From positions 1 to 39,998 of the forward strand of contig JAGWVN010000024.1 in assembly GCA_018970865.1 (NCBI GenBank): a stretch of 39,998 nucleotides of DNA, given 5' to 3'. Every line of letters starts with the position of its first letter. The first letter of the stretch is position 1. Below are positions 1 to 19,662 of the stretch, in pieces. The DNA is from Betaproteobacteria bacterium (GTDB taxonomy: Bacteria; Pseudomonadota; Gammaproteobacteria; Burkholderiales; Burkholderiaceae_E). The notes below the pieces were generated by a model. It had not been told where the DNA came from, made no database searches, and saw only the letters and a program-made list of their open reading frames with translations. A program made the translations under genes and the position numbers.

Positions 1-146
<146 letters not shown>

Positions 147-152
147 TCAGCG

Positions 153-2258
<2,106 letters not shown>

Positions 2259-2325
2259 GGTCAGATGCTCCAGCGGTGCAGGGCGGGGCCTCGTGGGCCC
2301 GTGGGTTTCGGGCGCAGGGCCCGGA

Positions 2326-2796
2326 TCAGAAGCGGAAGTGGGCGAAGGCCTTGTTGGCCTCGGCCATCCGATGGACTTCGTCGCGCTTCTTGACGGCGCC
2401 GCCGCGGTTCTCGGAGGCTTCCATCATCTCGTTGGCCAGGCGCTGACCCATGGATTTCTCGCCGCGCTTCTTGGCGGCCTCGCGCAGCCAGCGCATGGCG
2501 AGCGCCATGCGACGCACCGGACGGATCTCGACCGGCACCTGGTAGTTGGCGCCACCCACCCGGCGGCTCTTGACCTCGACCATCGGGCGGCAGTTCTGCA
2601 GCGCCTGCGCGAACACCTCGATGGGATCCTTGCCGGAGCGCGACTTGATCTGGCCGAAGGCGCCGTAGAGCATGCGCTCGGCCACGGCCTTCTTGCCGTC
2701 GAGCATCAGCACATTGATGAACTTGGAGACCTCGACGCTGCCGTAGAGCGGGTCGGGGAGGATTTCACGCTTGGGTACTTCGCGACGACGGGGCAT
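2326..2796 (-). CDS. rpsG: Small ribosomal subunit protein S7
   Basis: The 156-residue product begins [20 protein letters not shown], the invariant start of bacterial uS7, and keeps the basic N-terminus that binds the 3' major domain of 16S rRNA. S7 starts assembly of the small-subunit head. In E. coli it also represses its own operon by binding the rpsL-rpsG spacer. Here that spacer is unusually long (195 nt) and holds two hairpins, described separately. The gene lies 67 nt upstream of fusA and is probably co-transcribed with it. Confidence 0.98.
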   Translation of the reverse strand: MPRRREVPKREILPDPLYGSVEVSKFINVLMLDGKKAVAERMLYGAFGQIKSRSGKDPIEVFAQALQNCRPMVEVKSRRVGGANYQVPVEIRPVRRMALAMRWLREAAKKRGEKSMGQRLANEMMEASENRGGAVKKRDEVHRMAEANKAFAHFRF

Positions 2797-2824
2797 GGCA
2801 ACACTCTCCTGGCTTCAGCGGTTT

Positions 2825-2845
2825 CGCCGGGCAACCCGCCCGGCG
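2825..2845 (-). promoter_or_regulatory. Hairpin upstream of rpsG, possible S7 control site
   Basis: An 8-bp perfect stem (2825-2832 with 2838-2845) and a 5-nt loop sit about 30 nt before the rpsG start codon. In E. coli, S7 binds the rpsL-rpsG spacer and uncouples translation. The position fits such a site, but I see no sequence that proves S7 binding. Confidence 0.35.
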
Positions 2846-2923
2846 CAACTGGCCATCCGACAGACCTCGCCCCGGCGGGACGCGGCGGGATGACCGCTTA
2901 CTCGGCGACGCCAAGGCGCCGCC

Positions 2924-2971
2924 AGAACAAAGGGCGCGGGCACCCGGGAAGACCCGGATGGCCCCGCGCCC
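2924..2971 (-). terminator. Terminator-like hairpin after rpsL
   Basis: On the minus strand a 9-bp G+C stem (2963-2971 with 2932-2940) encloses an inner 5-bp stem and is followed by a T-rich run, TTTGTTCT (2931-2924). It begins about 22 nt after the rpsL stop. This is the form of an intrinsic terminator. Since rpsG-fusA-tuf lie downstream with no clear promoter of their own, partial termination or attenuation is more likely than a full stop. Confidence 0.55.
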
Positions 2972-2992
2972 GACGAAACAGATCCGGCCTGA

Positions 2993-3370
2993 TCAGGCCT
3001 TCTTGGGCCGCTTGGCGCCGTACTTCGAGCGCGCCTGCTTGCGGTCCTTGACGCCCTGGAGGTCGAGCGAGCCGCGCACGATGTGGTAGCGCACGCCGGG
3101 CAGATCCTTGACGCGGCCGCCGCGGATGAGCACCACCGAGTGCTCCTGCAGGTTGTGGCCCTCGCCGCCGATGTAGCTGATGACCTCGAAACCGTTGGTC
3201 AGGCGCACCTTGGCCACCTTCCGCAGCGCCGAGTTCGGCTTCTTGGGGGTGGTGGTGTACACGCGGGTGCACACGCCACGACGCTGCGGGCTTTCCTGCA
3301 GCGCCGGGCTCTTGCTCTTGAGCTGCTCGGTCTCACGACCCTGGCGCACGAGCTGATTGATGGTGGGCAT
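2993..3370 (-). CDS. rpsL: Small ribosomal subunit protein S12
   Basis: The 125-residue protein starts [20 protein letters not shown], typical of uS12, the decoding-centre protein of the 30S subunit that governs translational accuracy. The two residues most often changed in streptomycin resistance, K43 (in the [10 protein letters not shown] segment) and K88, are both wild type. It is the first gene after a strong promoter at 3494-3522, which gives a leader of about 115 nt. It is followed by a terminator-like hairpin and then by rpsG. Confidence 0.98.
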   Translation of the reverse strand: MPTINQLVRQGRETEQLKSKSPALQESPQRRGVCTRVYTTTPKKPNSALRKVAKVRLTNGFEVISYIGGEGHNLQEHSVVLIRGGRVKDLPGVRYHIVRGSLDLQGVKDRKQARSKYGAKRPKKA

Positions 3371-3493
3371 TCAATGTTTCCTTGGGATGACGCCGGGTCA
3401 CCCTGTTGTCACCGCGCCGCGATCACCTTCCCGGTGCTTCGCGGCTGGCCGGCCCGACGAACGATTGCGTCGGCGTTTGACGGAAAGCTTTCG

Positions 3494-3522
3494 ATTATAG
3501 ATCTGGAACAATTCCCCTGCAA
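3494..3522 (-). promoter_or_regulatory. Sigma70 promoter of the rpsL operon
   Basis: On the minus strand a perfect -10 box TATAAT (3494-3499) lies 17 bp from a -35 box TTGCAG (3517-3522). It is the best -10 element in the ribosomal block and sits in the only A+T-rich stretch between rpoC and rpsL. The -35 box directly abuts the rpoC terminator-like stem at 3523-3550. Confidence 0.75.
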
Positions 3523-3550
3523 GCGGTCGATGCGCGCACGCATCGACCGC
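3523..3550 (-). terminator. Hairpin ending the rpoBC transcript
   Basis: A perfect 12-bp stem (3523-3534 with 3539-3550) with a 4-nt loop begins 12 nt after the rpoC stop codon. No long T run follows on the minus strand, so it may act as a stabilising 3' end or need help from Rho. It touches the -35 box of the rpsL promoter. Confidence 0.55.
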
Positions 3551-3562
3551 CGCCGGCGGAGC

Positions 3563-7807
<4,245 letters not shown>

Positions 7808-7838
7808 GGAATGCTCCTGGATGTCGTTGGGCGCGGGC

Positions 7839-11960
<4,122 letters not shown>

Positions 11961-12066
11961 GGACACTCCGTGATTCACGCAGAGGCTGGGGTCCGGGCGG
12001 CTGCGCAGGCCATCGCCGGATGGCGGCGGCAGGCAACTCGCCAGACCTCAGTCCCCGCAAAGACGC

Positions 12067-12111
12067 GAAAACCCGGAACCGCCCGGCCCTGAGGCGGGGC
12101 GGGTTCCGGGT
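12067..12111 (-). terminator. Attenuator-like hairpin between rplL and rpoB
   Basis: On the minus strand a 10-bp stem (12102-12111 with 12071-12080), extended by further G-C pairs past a one-base bulge, is followed directly by TTTT (12070-12067). It lies about 24 nt after the rplL stop. E. coli has a partial terminator at the same place, which sets the ratio of L7/L12 to polymerase subunits. I infer the same role here. Confidence 0.65.
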
Positions 12112-12134
12112 GCTGTGCGTCGCAGGGAAACAAC

Positions 12135-12512
12135 TTACTTGAGCTCGACCTTCGCGCCGGCGTCTTCGAGCTGCTTCTTGAGGGCTTCGGCGTCGGCCTT
12201 GGAGATGCCCTCCTTGACCGGCTTCGGGGCGCCGTCGACCAGGTCCTTGGCTTCCTTCAGGCCCAGGCCGGTGGCCGCGCGGACGACCTTGATGACCTCG
12301 ACCTTCTTCTCGCCGGTGGCAGCCAGCACCACGGTGAACTCGGTCTTCTCCTCGACCGGCGCGGCAGCGGCGGCGGGGGCGGCAGCCACCGACACGGCGG
12401 CGGCCGCGGCCGAGACGCCGAACTTCTCTTCCATCATCTTGATCAGCTCGGACAGCTCCAGCACGGACATGCCGGCGACGGCGTCGAGGATCTCTTGTTT
12501 GCTCAGTGCCAT
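12135..12512 (-). CDS. rplL: Large ribosomal subunit protein L7/L12
   Basis: The 125-residue protein starts [14 protein letters not shown]. It has an N-terminal dimerisation helix pair, an Ala-rich flexible hinge (about residues 37-52) and the conserved C-terminal domain that recruits translational GTPases, including the [20 protein letters not shown] segment. Several copies form the stalk of the 50S subunit on L10. It follows rplJ by 75 nt and precedes the attenuator-like hairpin before rpoB. Confidence 0.98.
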   Translation of the reverse strand: MALSKQEILDAVAGMSVLELSELIKMMEEKFGVSAAAAAVSVAAAPAAAAAPVEEKTEFTVVLAATGEKKVEVIKVVRAATGLGLKEAKDLVDGAPKPVKEGISKADAEALKKQLEDAGAKVELK

Positions 12513-12587
12513 TGATAGCTCCAGTGTTTTGATTCAGCGGTTTGCGTGATTCCGGGAAGTCTTTGCGTGCAGCGCGCGCCTGAGGGA

Positions 12588-13115
12588 TCAGGCAGCCTCG
12601 GTCTTCTGCTTCTCGATCGCGGCGAGGGTCCGGACGAACCGGCCCGGCACCTCGTTGAGCGTGCGGACGAACGTGGCGATCGGCGCCTGCATGGTGCCCA
12701 GCAGCTTGGCCAGCAGCTCTTCGCGACTGGGCAGCGAGGCCAGTGCCTTGACGGCGGCGGCATCCATGACGAAATTCGGCATGGCGCCGGCCTTCAGGAC
12801 CAGCTTGTCGTTGCCCTTGGCGAAGTCGTTGAGGACCTTCGCGCAGGCCACCGGGTCGGCCGAGATGCCGTAGAGCAGCGGACCGACCAGATGGGCGGAC
12901 AGCGGCTCGAACGGCGTTCCGGCGACCGCGCGACGCGCCAGCGTGTTCTTGAGAACACGCAGGTGCACGCCCTGGCCACGCGCCTGCTTGCGCAGTGCGG
13001 TGAACGCTCCAACTCCCAGACCACGGTACTCGGCGACGACGATGACGCCGGCCGAGGCGATCTTCGCCCCGATCTCGTCAACGACCGCGGCCTTTTCGGT
13101 GCGGTTAAGACCCAT
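12588..13115 (-). CDS. rplJ: Large ribosomal subunit protein L10
   Basis: The 175-residue protein starts [15 protein letters not shown] and has the usual uL10 N-terminal rRNA-binding domain followed by a C-terminal helix that carries L7/L12 dimers. In enterobacteria the L10-L7/L12 complex binds its own mRNA leader and represses translation. Here the gene has a 305-nt leader with a conserved-looking element (see 13116-13420), so the same control is probable. Confidence 0.98.
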   Translation of the reverse strand: MGLNRTEKAAVVDEIGAKIASAGVIVVAEYRGLGVGAFTALRKQARGQGVHLRVLKNTLARRAVAGTPFEPLSAHLVGPLLYGISADPVACAKVLNDFAKGNDKLVLKAGAMPNFVMDAAAVKALASLPSREELLAKLLGTMQAPIATFVRTLNEVPGRFVRTLAAIEKQKTEAA

Positions 13116-13420
13116 GGTCCAGCTCCTGTGAACGGTGCGCCGGCTTTCGCCCTTGCACCTGCCTGATTACGGCGACCGAGCTCAATTTGCGACCGAATTC
13201 GCCATCGACGAACCGCTACAAACCGCTTCGGGACCGCCATCTGCGCAGGGTTGGCTCCTGGAGACCAGGATCCGGTTTGAGGTGCCCGATTGCCCGCCGA
13301 TGCTGCCGGCCGGCGCACTGCGCCCCCTGCGGTCTTTGACAACCCGTCGAACCCGCGCCTGCGCCATCGGACTGCATGGCGACGACCCGGGCACGACGGC
13401 CCAAAGTTCTTTCTGCCGGA
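13116..13420 (-). promoter_or_regulatory. rplJ leader (candidate L10 autoregulatory RNA)
   Basis: This 305-nt stretch between rplA and rplJ has no gene. On the minus strand it holds a 6-bp hairpin (13256-13261 with 13265-13270). Just downstream is CCAACCCTGCGCAGATGGCG (around 13235-13254), which resembles the conserved part of L10 leaders as I remember it. Nearer the start codon the ribosome-binding site CAGGAGCTGG is clear. I found no convincing sigma70 promoter, so transcription may read in from rplKA. The L10 assignment rests on position and resemblance, not on a folded model. Confidence 0.5.
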
Positions 13421-14125
13421 TCAGTTGGCCGCGGCCGAGAAGGCCGCGGTGTCGACCCGGACACCCACTCCCATCGTGCTCGACACCGCCACCTTGCGCA
13501 GGTAGATCCCCTTGGAGGACGCGGGCTTGGCCCGGTTCAGCGCCTCGATGAGGGCCCGCAGGTTGGTCTCGAGCTTGTCGACTTCGAACGACGCGCGGCC
13601 GATGCCGGCGTGGATGATGCCGGCCTTGTCGGTGCGGTACTGCACCTGGCCGGCCTTGGCGTTGCGAACGGCGCCGGCGACATCGGGCGTGACCGTCCCC
13701 ACCTTCGGGTTGGGCATCAGGCCGCGCGGACCGAGGATCTGGCCGAGCGTGCCGACCACGCGCATGGCATCGGGCGAGGCCACGACGATGTCGAAGTTCA
13801 GATTGCCGGCCTTGACCTGCTCGGCAAGGTCTTCCATGCCGACGATGTCGGCGCCGGCGGCGCGGGCCTCGTCAGCCTTGGGACCCTGGGTGAACACCGC
13901 GACCCGCACGGTCTTGCCGGTGCCGGCCGGCATCACCACCGAGCCACGAACGACCTGGTCGGACTTCTTGGCATCGACGCCGAGCTGCACGGCGACATCG
14001 ATGGATTCATCGAACTTGGCGGTGGCGCATTCCTTGACGACTTTCAGCGCCTCGGCGAGCGGCAGCGGCTTGGTGCGGTCGACGCGCTGGGCGTTCGCCT
14101 TGACCCGCTTGGAAATCCTGGCCAT
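13421..14125 (-). CDS. rplA: Large ribosomal subunit protein L1
   Basis: The 234-residue protein begins [13 protein letters not shown] and carries the family motifs including the [17 protein letters not shown] segment. L1 forms the mobile stalk next to the E site that helps tRNA leave the ribosome, and in E. coli it represses the rplK-rplA mRNA. Its ATG directly follows the rplK stop codon with no spacer, which indicates translational coupling. The protein is complete. Confidence 0.98.
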   Translation of the reverse strand: MARISKRVKANAQRVDRTKPLPLAEALKVVKECATAKFDESIDVAVQLGVDAKKSDQVVRGSVVMPAGTGKTVRVAVFTQGPKADEARAAGADIVGMEDLAEQVKAGNLNFDIVVASPDAMRVVGTLGQILGPRGLMPNPKVGTVTPDVAGAVRNAKAGQVQYRTDKAGIIHAGIGRASFEVDKLETNLRALIEALNRAKPASSKGIYLRKVAVSSTMGVGVRVDTAAFSAAAN

Positions 14126-14557
14126 TTAGAGACCCTCCACGGTGATGCCCATGCTGCGCGCAGAGCCGGCGACGGTGCGCACCGCGGCCTCGAGGTCGGC
14201 GGCGGTGAGGTCAGGCATCTTGGCCTTGGCGATGTCCTCGGCCTGCGCGCGAGTGATCTTGCCGACCTTGTCGGAATGGGGCCTGGGCGAGCCCTTGTCG
14301 ATCTTGGCGGCCTTCTTGATGAGGATGGTCGCCGGCGGCGTCTTCATCACGAAGGTGAAGGACTTGTCGGCGTAGGCGGTGATCACCACGGGAATGGGCA
14401 GGCCCGGCTCCATGCCCTGGGTCTGGGCATTGAAGGCCTTGCAGAATTCCATGATGTTCAGGCCGCGCTGGCCGAGGGCCGGGCCGATCGGGGGGGCGGG
14501 ATTGGCCTTGCCTGCAGGAACCTGCAGTTTCACAAAGCCGACGATCTTCTTCGCCAT
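14126..14557 (-). CDS. rplK: Large ribosomal subunit protein L11
   Basis: The 143-residue protein starts [20 protein letters not shown]. The proline-rich N-terminal domain includes [19 protein letters not shown], and the C-terminal domain binds the GTPase-associated region of 23S rRNA. L11 is needed for the RelA-dependent stringent response in bacteria. It is abutted by rplA and preceded by a 119-nt spacer with two hairpins, where an L1-binding leader would be expected. Confidence 0.98.
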   Translation of the reverse strand: MAKKIVGFVKLQVPAGKANPAPPIGPALGQRGLNIMEFCKAFNAQTQGMEPGLPIPVVITAYADKSFTFVMKTPPATILIKKAAKIDKGSPRPHSDKVGKITRAQAEDIAKAKMPDLTAADLEAAVRTVAGSARSMGITVEGL

Positions 14558-14622
14558 GAGGCTGCTCCTGGGTTGAGTGCTAGCGCGGTGTCGGGACAGA
14601 CCCTACTGCCGCTCCTCGGGGT

Positions 14623-14666
14623 GGCGCCGCGCAGAGCGGCGCCGGACGACGGCGGGCAGACCCGCC
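14623..14666 (-). promoter_or_regulatory. Two hairpins in the nusG-rplK spacer
   Basis: Stem 1 pairs 14651-14656 with 14661-14666 (6 bp, 4-nt loop). Stem 2 pairs 14623-14630 with 14636-14643 (8 bp, 5-nt loop). No T run follows, so they are not good terminators. They lie where L1 binds the rplK leader mRNA in E. coli; the match is positional only. Confidence 0.35.
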
Positions 14667-14676
14667 GCCGCGGTGA

Positions 14677-15210
14677 TCAGACTTTCTCGACCTGCGCGAA
14701 CTCGAGCTCGACCGGCGTGGCACGGCCGAAGATGGTGACCGAGACCCGCACGCGGCTCTTGTCGTAGTTGACTTCCTCGACATTGCCGTTGAAGTCGGTG
14801 AACGGGCCGTCCTTGACGCGAACCATCTCGCCGACCTCGAACAGCACCTTGGGCTTGGGCTTTTCGACGCCTTCCTGCATCTGGGCCATGATCTTCGCGA
14901 CTTCCTTCTCGGAAATCGGCGCGGGACTGTGGCCGTGCCCGCCGACGAAGCCGGTGACCTTGGCGGTGCTCTTCACCAGGTGCCAGGTGAGGTCGGTCAT
15001 GTCCATTTCGACAAAGACATAGCCCGGGAAGAAGCGACGCTCGGTGATGGCGCGCTGCCCGTTCTTCATCTCGACGACCTCTTCGGTCGGGACGAGAATC
15101 TTGCCGAACTGTTCCTGCATGCCGGCCCGCTCGATGCGGTCCTGCAGGGCCCGGGCCACGCTCTTTTCCATGCCCGAATAGGCATGGACCACATACCAGC
15201 GCTTGGTCAT
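14677..15210 (-). CDS. nusG: Transcription termination/antitermination factor NusG
   Basis: The 177-residue protein starts [20 protein letters not shown], the hallmark of the NGN domain that binds the RNA polymerase clamp. A C-terminal KOW domain (about residues 125-165, with [14 protein letters not shown]) contacts Rho or ribosomal protein S10. The length is normal. Its ATG follows the secE stop codon directly, so secE and nusG are translationally coupled, as is usual in proteobacteria. Confidence 0.98.
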   Translation of the reverse strand: MTKRWYVVHAYSGMEKSVARALQDRIERAGMQEQFGKILVPTEEVVEMKNGQRAITERRFFPGYVFVEMDMTDLTWHLVKSTAKVTGFVGGHGHSPAPISEKEVAKIMAQMQEGVEKPKPKVLFEVGEMVRVKDGPFTDFNGNVEEVNYDKSRVRVSVTIFGRATPVELEFAQVEKV

Positions 15211-15594
15211 CTACTTCTTCCAGCCCAGGATGAGGTCATAGAGGACCCACTCGAGCGATTTGTCGACCAGCCACAGGAACAGGGCCATGGCCACCACGAA
15301 CGCGAACACGATCAGGGTGACCTGGGTGGTTTCCTTGCGGGTGGGCCAGACCACCCGGCGGGTCTCGGACCAGGAGTCCTTGGCGAATGCGAAAAACTGC
15401 TGCCCGGGGCCGGAGAACCACGCGATGGCGCCGCCGCCGACCAGACCGGCCAGGAAGGCCGCGATCCGCAGCACCGTGGGCTGACCCGACAGCAGGTAGA
15501 AACCGACCACGCCGGCGATCACCACGGCCACGGCGAGCGCCACCTTGGCGCGGTCAGCGCCGGAGGTGACGACTTCGATGTTCTGGTTGGCCAT
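15211..15594 (-). CDS. secE: Preprotein translocase subunit SecE
   Basis: The 127-residue protein is the three-helix form of SecE: membrane segments at about 18-35, 40-60 and 92-111. The conserved amphipathic segment ETRRVVWPTRKETTQV lies before the last helix and clamps SecY. The start MANQNIEVV at 15594 is chosen over a 26-residue in-frame extension because the extension would run to within about 50 nt of the tRNA-Trp gene and does not look like SecE. The gene follows tRNA-Trp by 48 nt and abuts nusG. Confidence 0.95.
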   Translation of the reverse strand: MANQNIEVVTSGADRAKVALAVAVVIAGVVGFYLLSGQPTVLRIAAFLAGLVGGGAIAWFSGPGQQFFAFAKDSWSETRRVVWPTRKETTQVTLIVFAFVVAMALFLWLVDKSLEWVLYDLILGWKK

Positions 15595-15642
15595 GGAGGA
15601 GGTGTCTGCCGGGGAGATCGGGATTGCTGGCGCCAAACGGGT

Positions 15643-15718
15643 TGGCAGGGGCAGAGGGAATCGAACCCCCAACCTTCGGTTTTGGAGACCGACGCTCTGC
15701 CAGTTGAGCTATGCCCCT
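15643..15718 (-). tRNA. trnW: tRNA-Trp (CCA)
   Basis: The 76-nt cloverleaf has a 7-bp acceptor stem AGGGGCA/TGCCCCT, anticodon loop CTCCAAA with anticodon CCA, T loop TTCGATT, discriminator G, and the 3' CCA encoded in the gene. It sits between tuf and secE, the common arrangement in betaproteobacteria. Confidence 0.97.
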
Positions 15719-15748
15719 ACGCGTCTTGTTGGGTGCGGTGGACCGGAC

Positions 15749-16939
<1,191 letters not shown>

Positions 16940-16994
16940 GCCGGGCTCCTGATCTGGTAAAGCGAGTTCGTCGAAGAGCGAGAGGAAAGAATTC

Positions 16995-17069
<75 letters not shown>

Positions 17070-17104
17070 GAAACTGCCACTGCTGCCGCACCAGCCGCAC
17101 TGAC

Positions 17105-17178
17105 TGGAGCGGGTGAAGGGAATCGAACCCTCGTCGTAAGCTTGGAAGGCTTCTGCTCTGCCATTGAGCTACACCCGC
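17105..17178 (-). tRNA. trnG: tRNA-Gly (TCC)
   Basis: The 74-nt cloverleaf has acceptor stem GCGGGTG/CACCCGC, anticodon loop CTTCCAA (anticodon TCC), T loop TTCGATT, discriminator T and an encoded CCA. The outermost anticodon-stem pair appears as a G-A mismatch (27-43); the other four pairs are intact. Confidence 0.96.
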
Positions 17179-17237
17179 GCGGCCTTCCCTGCCCGCTTCC
17201 CTGCACACTGCCCGAGCCGTCCGGCGCCCGGGCAATC

Positions 17238-17323
17238 TGGTGGAGGAGGTTGGATTCGAACCAACGTAGGCGTAAGCCAACAGATTTACAGTCTGCCCCC
17301 TTTAGCCACTCGGGCACCCCTCC
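17238..17323 (-). tRNA. trnY: tRNA-Tyr (GTA)
   Basis: The 86-nt gene has the long variable arm expected of a class II tRNA, anticodon loop CTGTAAA (anticodon GTA), an acceptor stem with one G-U pair, discriminator A and an encoded CCA. It is the first gene after the promoter at 17336-17364. Confidence 0.97.
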
Positions 17324-17335
17324 AGGGAACCGCTG

Positions 17336-17364
17336 ATTATGGAGCGCCAGCGAGCCCATGTCAA
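17336..17364 (-). promoter_or_regulatory. Sigma70 promoter of the tRNA-Tyr/Gly/Thr-tuf unit
   Basis: On the minus strand a perfect -35 box TTGACA (17359-17364) is separated by 17 bp from -10 box CATAAT (17336-17341). The expected start point is only a few bases before tRNA-Tyr. The strength suits a stable-RNA operon. No other strong promoter is seen before rplK, so it may also feed secE-nusG. Confidence 0.8.
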
Positions 17365-17415
17365 CTCGCAAGGCGGATCCTGACCACCGACCCTGCGGCA
17401 GTCCCCAAGGAATGA

Positions 17416-17445
17416 TTGACCGACCGGTCGGTCGAATAATACACT
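17416..17445 (+). promoter_or_regulatory. paa promoter with PaaR operator
   Basis: A perfect 16-bp palindrome GACCGACCGGTCGGTC (17418-17433) overlaps a -35 box TTGACC (17416-17421) and fills most of the spacer to a -10-like TACACT (17440-17445, 18 bp). An alternative -10 is TAATAC at 17437. TetR-type PaaR regulators of betaproteobacteria bind motifs of this CCGACCGGTCGG kind. Bound repressor would block the polymerase; phenylacetyl-CoA is the expected inducer. The paaA start lies about 90 nt downstream. Confidence 0.8.
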
Positions 17446-17536
17446 GCCCATCCGGGTCACCGGTCCGCCCGCCCCGGGCCGCCGCGCGCCCCCGGCTCGC
17501 GGCCTCTCTTCTCATCCCGCGCCCATCGGAGCTGCC

Positions 17537-18538
17537 ATGTACACCCAGGCCATCGATCTGAAGCCCGGCACCGAGCCGACTGCCGCCATGCCGGCCCCCG
17601 GCGACCGGGAGCGCGCCTTCGAGGCCGCGATCGCTGACGACCGGCGAATCGAGCCGCAGGACTGGATGCCCGAGGGCTACCGCAAGACCCTGGTCCGGCA
17701 GATCTCCCAGCACGCGCACTCGGAGGTGGTGGGCATGCTGCCGGAGGGCAACTGGGTGACCCGGGCCCCGAGCCTGCGCCGCAAGGCGATCCTGCTCGCC
17801 AAGATCCAGGACGAGGGCGGGCACGGCCTGTACCTGTACGCCGCGGCCGAGACCCTGGGCGTGAGCCGCGAGGAACTGGTCGACGCCCTGCACGCCGGCA
17901 AGGCGAAGTACTCGAGCATCTTCAACTACCCCGCGCTCACCTGGGCGGACATGGGCGCGATCGGCTGGCTGGTGGATGGCGCGGCCATCATGAACCAGGT
18001 GCCCTTGTGCCGCTGCTCCTACGGGCCCTATGCCCGGGCGATGATCCGGATCTGCAAGGAGGAGTCGTTCCACCAGCGCCAGGGTTTCGACATCATGCTC
18101 GCGCTGTGCCGCGGCACGCCGGCCCAGAAGGCCATGGCCCAGGACGCGCTCGATCGCTGGTGGTGGCCGGTGGTGATGATGTTCGGGCCGAGCGACAGCG
18201 AGTCGATCCATTCGGCGCAGACCATGCGCTGGGGCATCAAGCGGCTGTCCAACGACGAGCTGCGCCAGCGCTTCATCGATGCCACGGTGCCGCAGGCCGA
18301 GCTGCTTGGCCTGCGAATTCCCGACCCCGCGCTGCGCTGGAACGAGGCCCGCGGCCACTACGACCACGGTCCGATCGACTGGTCGGAGTTCTGGCGGGTC
18401 ATCGAGGGTGACGGCCCCTGCAACCGCGAACGGCTGGCCGCCCGGGTGCGCGCCCACGAGAACGGCGCCTGGGTGCGCGAAGCCGCGCTCGCCCACGCCG
18501 CCCGCCATGCCGGCACCGACAGCCGCGAGGCGGCCTGA
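17537..18538 (+). CDS. paaA: 1,2-phenylacetyl-CoA epoxidase, catalytic subunit PaaA
   Basis: The 333-residue protein is the diiron subunit of the multicomponent oxygenase that turns phenylacetyl-CoA into its 1,2-epoxide, the first ring-attacking step of aerobic phenylacetate breakdown. Iron-ligand motifs of a ferritin-like fold are visible: DEGGH (D92-H96) and EESFH (E175-H179). It starts [20 protein letters not shown] with a GGAG ribosome-binding site and is the first gene after the PaaR operator. The order A-B-C-D-E is the standard one. The ligase gene paaK and later pathway genes (paaG, Z, J) are not in the window. Confidence 0.97.
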   Translation: MYTQAIDLKPGTEPTAAMPAPGDRERAFEAAIADDRRIEPQDWMPEGYRKTLVRQISQHAHSEVVGMLPEGNWVTRAPSLRRKAILLAKIQDEGGHGLYLYAAAETLGVSREELVDALHAGKAKYSSIFNYPALTWADMGAIGWLVDGAAIMNQVPLCRCSYGPYARAMIRICKEESFHQRQGFDIMLALCRGTPAQKAMAQDALDRWWWPVVMMFGPSDSESIHSAQTMRWGIKRLSNDELRQRFIDATVPQAELLGLRIPDPALRWNEARGHYDHGPIDWSEFWRVIEGDGPCNRERLAARVRAHENGAWVREAALAHAARHAGTDSREAA

Positions 18539-18563
18539 ACCGGCCGCCCGAAAGGAGTTCCGC

Positions 18564-18857
18564 ATGACCGAATCGACCACCGCCTGGCCGCTCTGGGAGG
18601 TCTTCGTGCGCAGCCGTCAGGGCCTGGAGCACCGGCACTGCGGCAGCCTGCACGCCCCCGATGCCGCCATGGCGCTGCAGATGGCCCGCGATGTCTACAC
18701 CCGCCGCCAGGAGGGCGTGAGCCTGTGGGTGGTGCCGTCGGCCGCGATCACCGCGTCGCGCCCCGAAGACCAGTCGACCGACTTCGATCCGATGGCCGAC
18801 AAGATCTATCGCCATCCCACCTTCTACCGGCTGCCGCCGGAAGTCGACCACCTCTGA
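18564..18857 (+). CDS. paaB: 1,2-phenylacetyl-CoA epoxidase subunit PaaB
   Basis: This 97-residue subunit starts MTESTTAWPLWEVFVRSRQG, 9 nt after an AAAGGAG ribosome-binding site. The LEHRHCGSLHAPDAAMALQM segment is typical of PaaB, the small bridging subunit of the PaaABCE complex. It ends close to the invariant SDKIYRHPTFY-like sequence (here DKIYRHPTFYRLPPEV). A longer in-frame extension to 18279 overlaps paaA and was rejected. Confidence 0.96.
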   Translation: MTESTTAWPLWEVFVRSRQGLEHRHCGSLHAPDAAMALQMARDVYTRRQEGVSLWVVPSAAITASRPEDQSTDFDPMADKIYRHPTFYRLPPEVDHL

Positions 18858-18864
18858 GCCCTTG

Positions 18865-19662
18865 ATGGACGCCCGCACCGACACCGACGCCGCCGAACGC
18901 GACGCCCACCTGCAGTACCTGTTTCGACTGGCCGACAACGCACTGGTGCTCGGCCAGCGGCTGGCCGAGTGGTGCGGGCACGGCCCGGTGCTCGAGGAAG
19001 AACTCGCCCTCACCAACATCTCGCTCGACCTGATCGGACAGGCGCGGCTGCTGCTGGCCCATGCCGGCGAGCTGGAGGGCCAGGGGCGCGACGAGGACGC
19101 CCTCGCCTTCCTGCGCGACGAGCCGGCCTTCCGCAACTGGACGCTGATGGAGCTGCCCAACGGGAGCGGACCGCACGACGACTACGCGGTGACGATCGTG
19201 CGCAACTTCCTCGCCGGCTGCCTGCAGGTGCCGCTCTGGGAGGCGCTGGCCGGCTCGCGCGATCCGCAGCTCGCTGCGATCGCGGCGCGCGCCGTGAAGG
19301 AGGCGCGCGCCCACCTGCGGCACGCCACCGGCTGGATGATCCGGCTGGGCGATGGCACCGCGGAGTCGCGCGCCCGCATGCAGGCCGCGCTCGACCGGCT
19401 CTGGCCCTACACCCACGAGTTCTGGGCCGAGGATGCGGTCGACCAGACGGTGATCGCCCGCGGCATCGGCGCGAGCACCGCGGCCCTGCGGCCGGCCTGG
19501 GAGGCGCAGGTGGACACGGTGCTGGCACAGGCCACGCTGCGCCGTCCGCCCGACAGCCGATTCCTGTCGAGCGGTCGCCAGGGACGGCATTCCGAGCATC
19601 TCGGCTATCTGCTGGCCGAGATGCAGAGCCTCGCCCGGGCCCTTCCCGGCGCGCGCTGGTGA
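18865..19662 (+). CDS. paaC: 1,2-phenylacetyl-CoA epoxidase structural subunit PaaC
   Basis: The 265-residue protein is the ferritin-like partner of PaaA that supports the catalytic subunit without holding the working diiron site. Recognisable parts are LFRLADNALVLGQRLAEWCG near the N-terminus and LTNISLDLIGQARLLLAHAG. The ATG at 18865 is preferred; a TTG one codon upstream is also possible. It begins 7 nt after paaB and overlaps paaD by 4 nt. Confidence 0.95.
   Translation: MDARTDTDAAERDAHLQYLFRLADNALVLGQRLAEWCGHGPVLEEELALTNISLDLIGQARLLLAHAGELEGQGRDEDALAFLRDEPAFRNWTLMELPNGSGPHDDYAVTIVRNFLAGCLQVPLWEALAGSRDPQLAAIAARAVKEARAHLRHATGWMIRLGDGTAESRARMQAALDRLWPYTHEFWAEDAVDQTVIARGIGASTAALRPAWEAQVDTVLAQATLRRPPDSRFLSSGRQGRHSEHLGYLLAEMQSLARALPGARW

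Noticed and set aside
18279-18563. Upstream in-frame extension of paaB
   Set aside because: It overlaps paaA heavily, while MTESTT at 18564 has a good ribosome-binding site and fits the family length.
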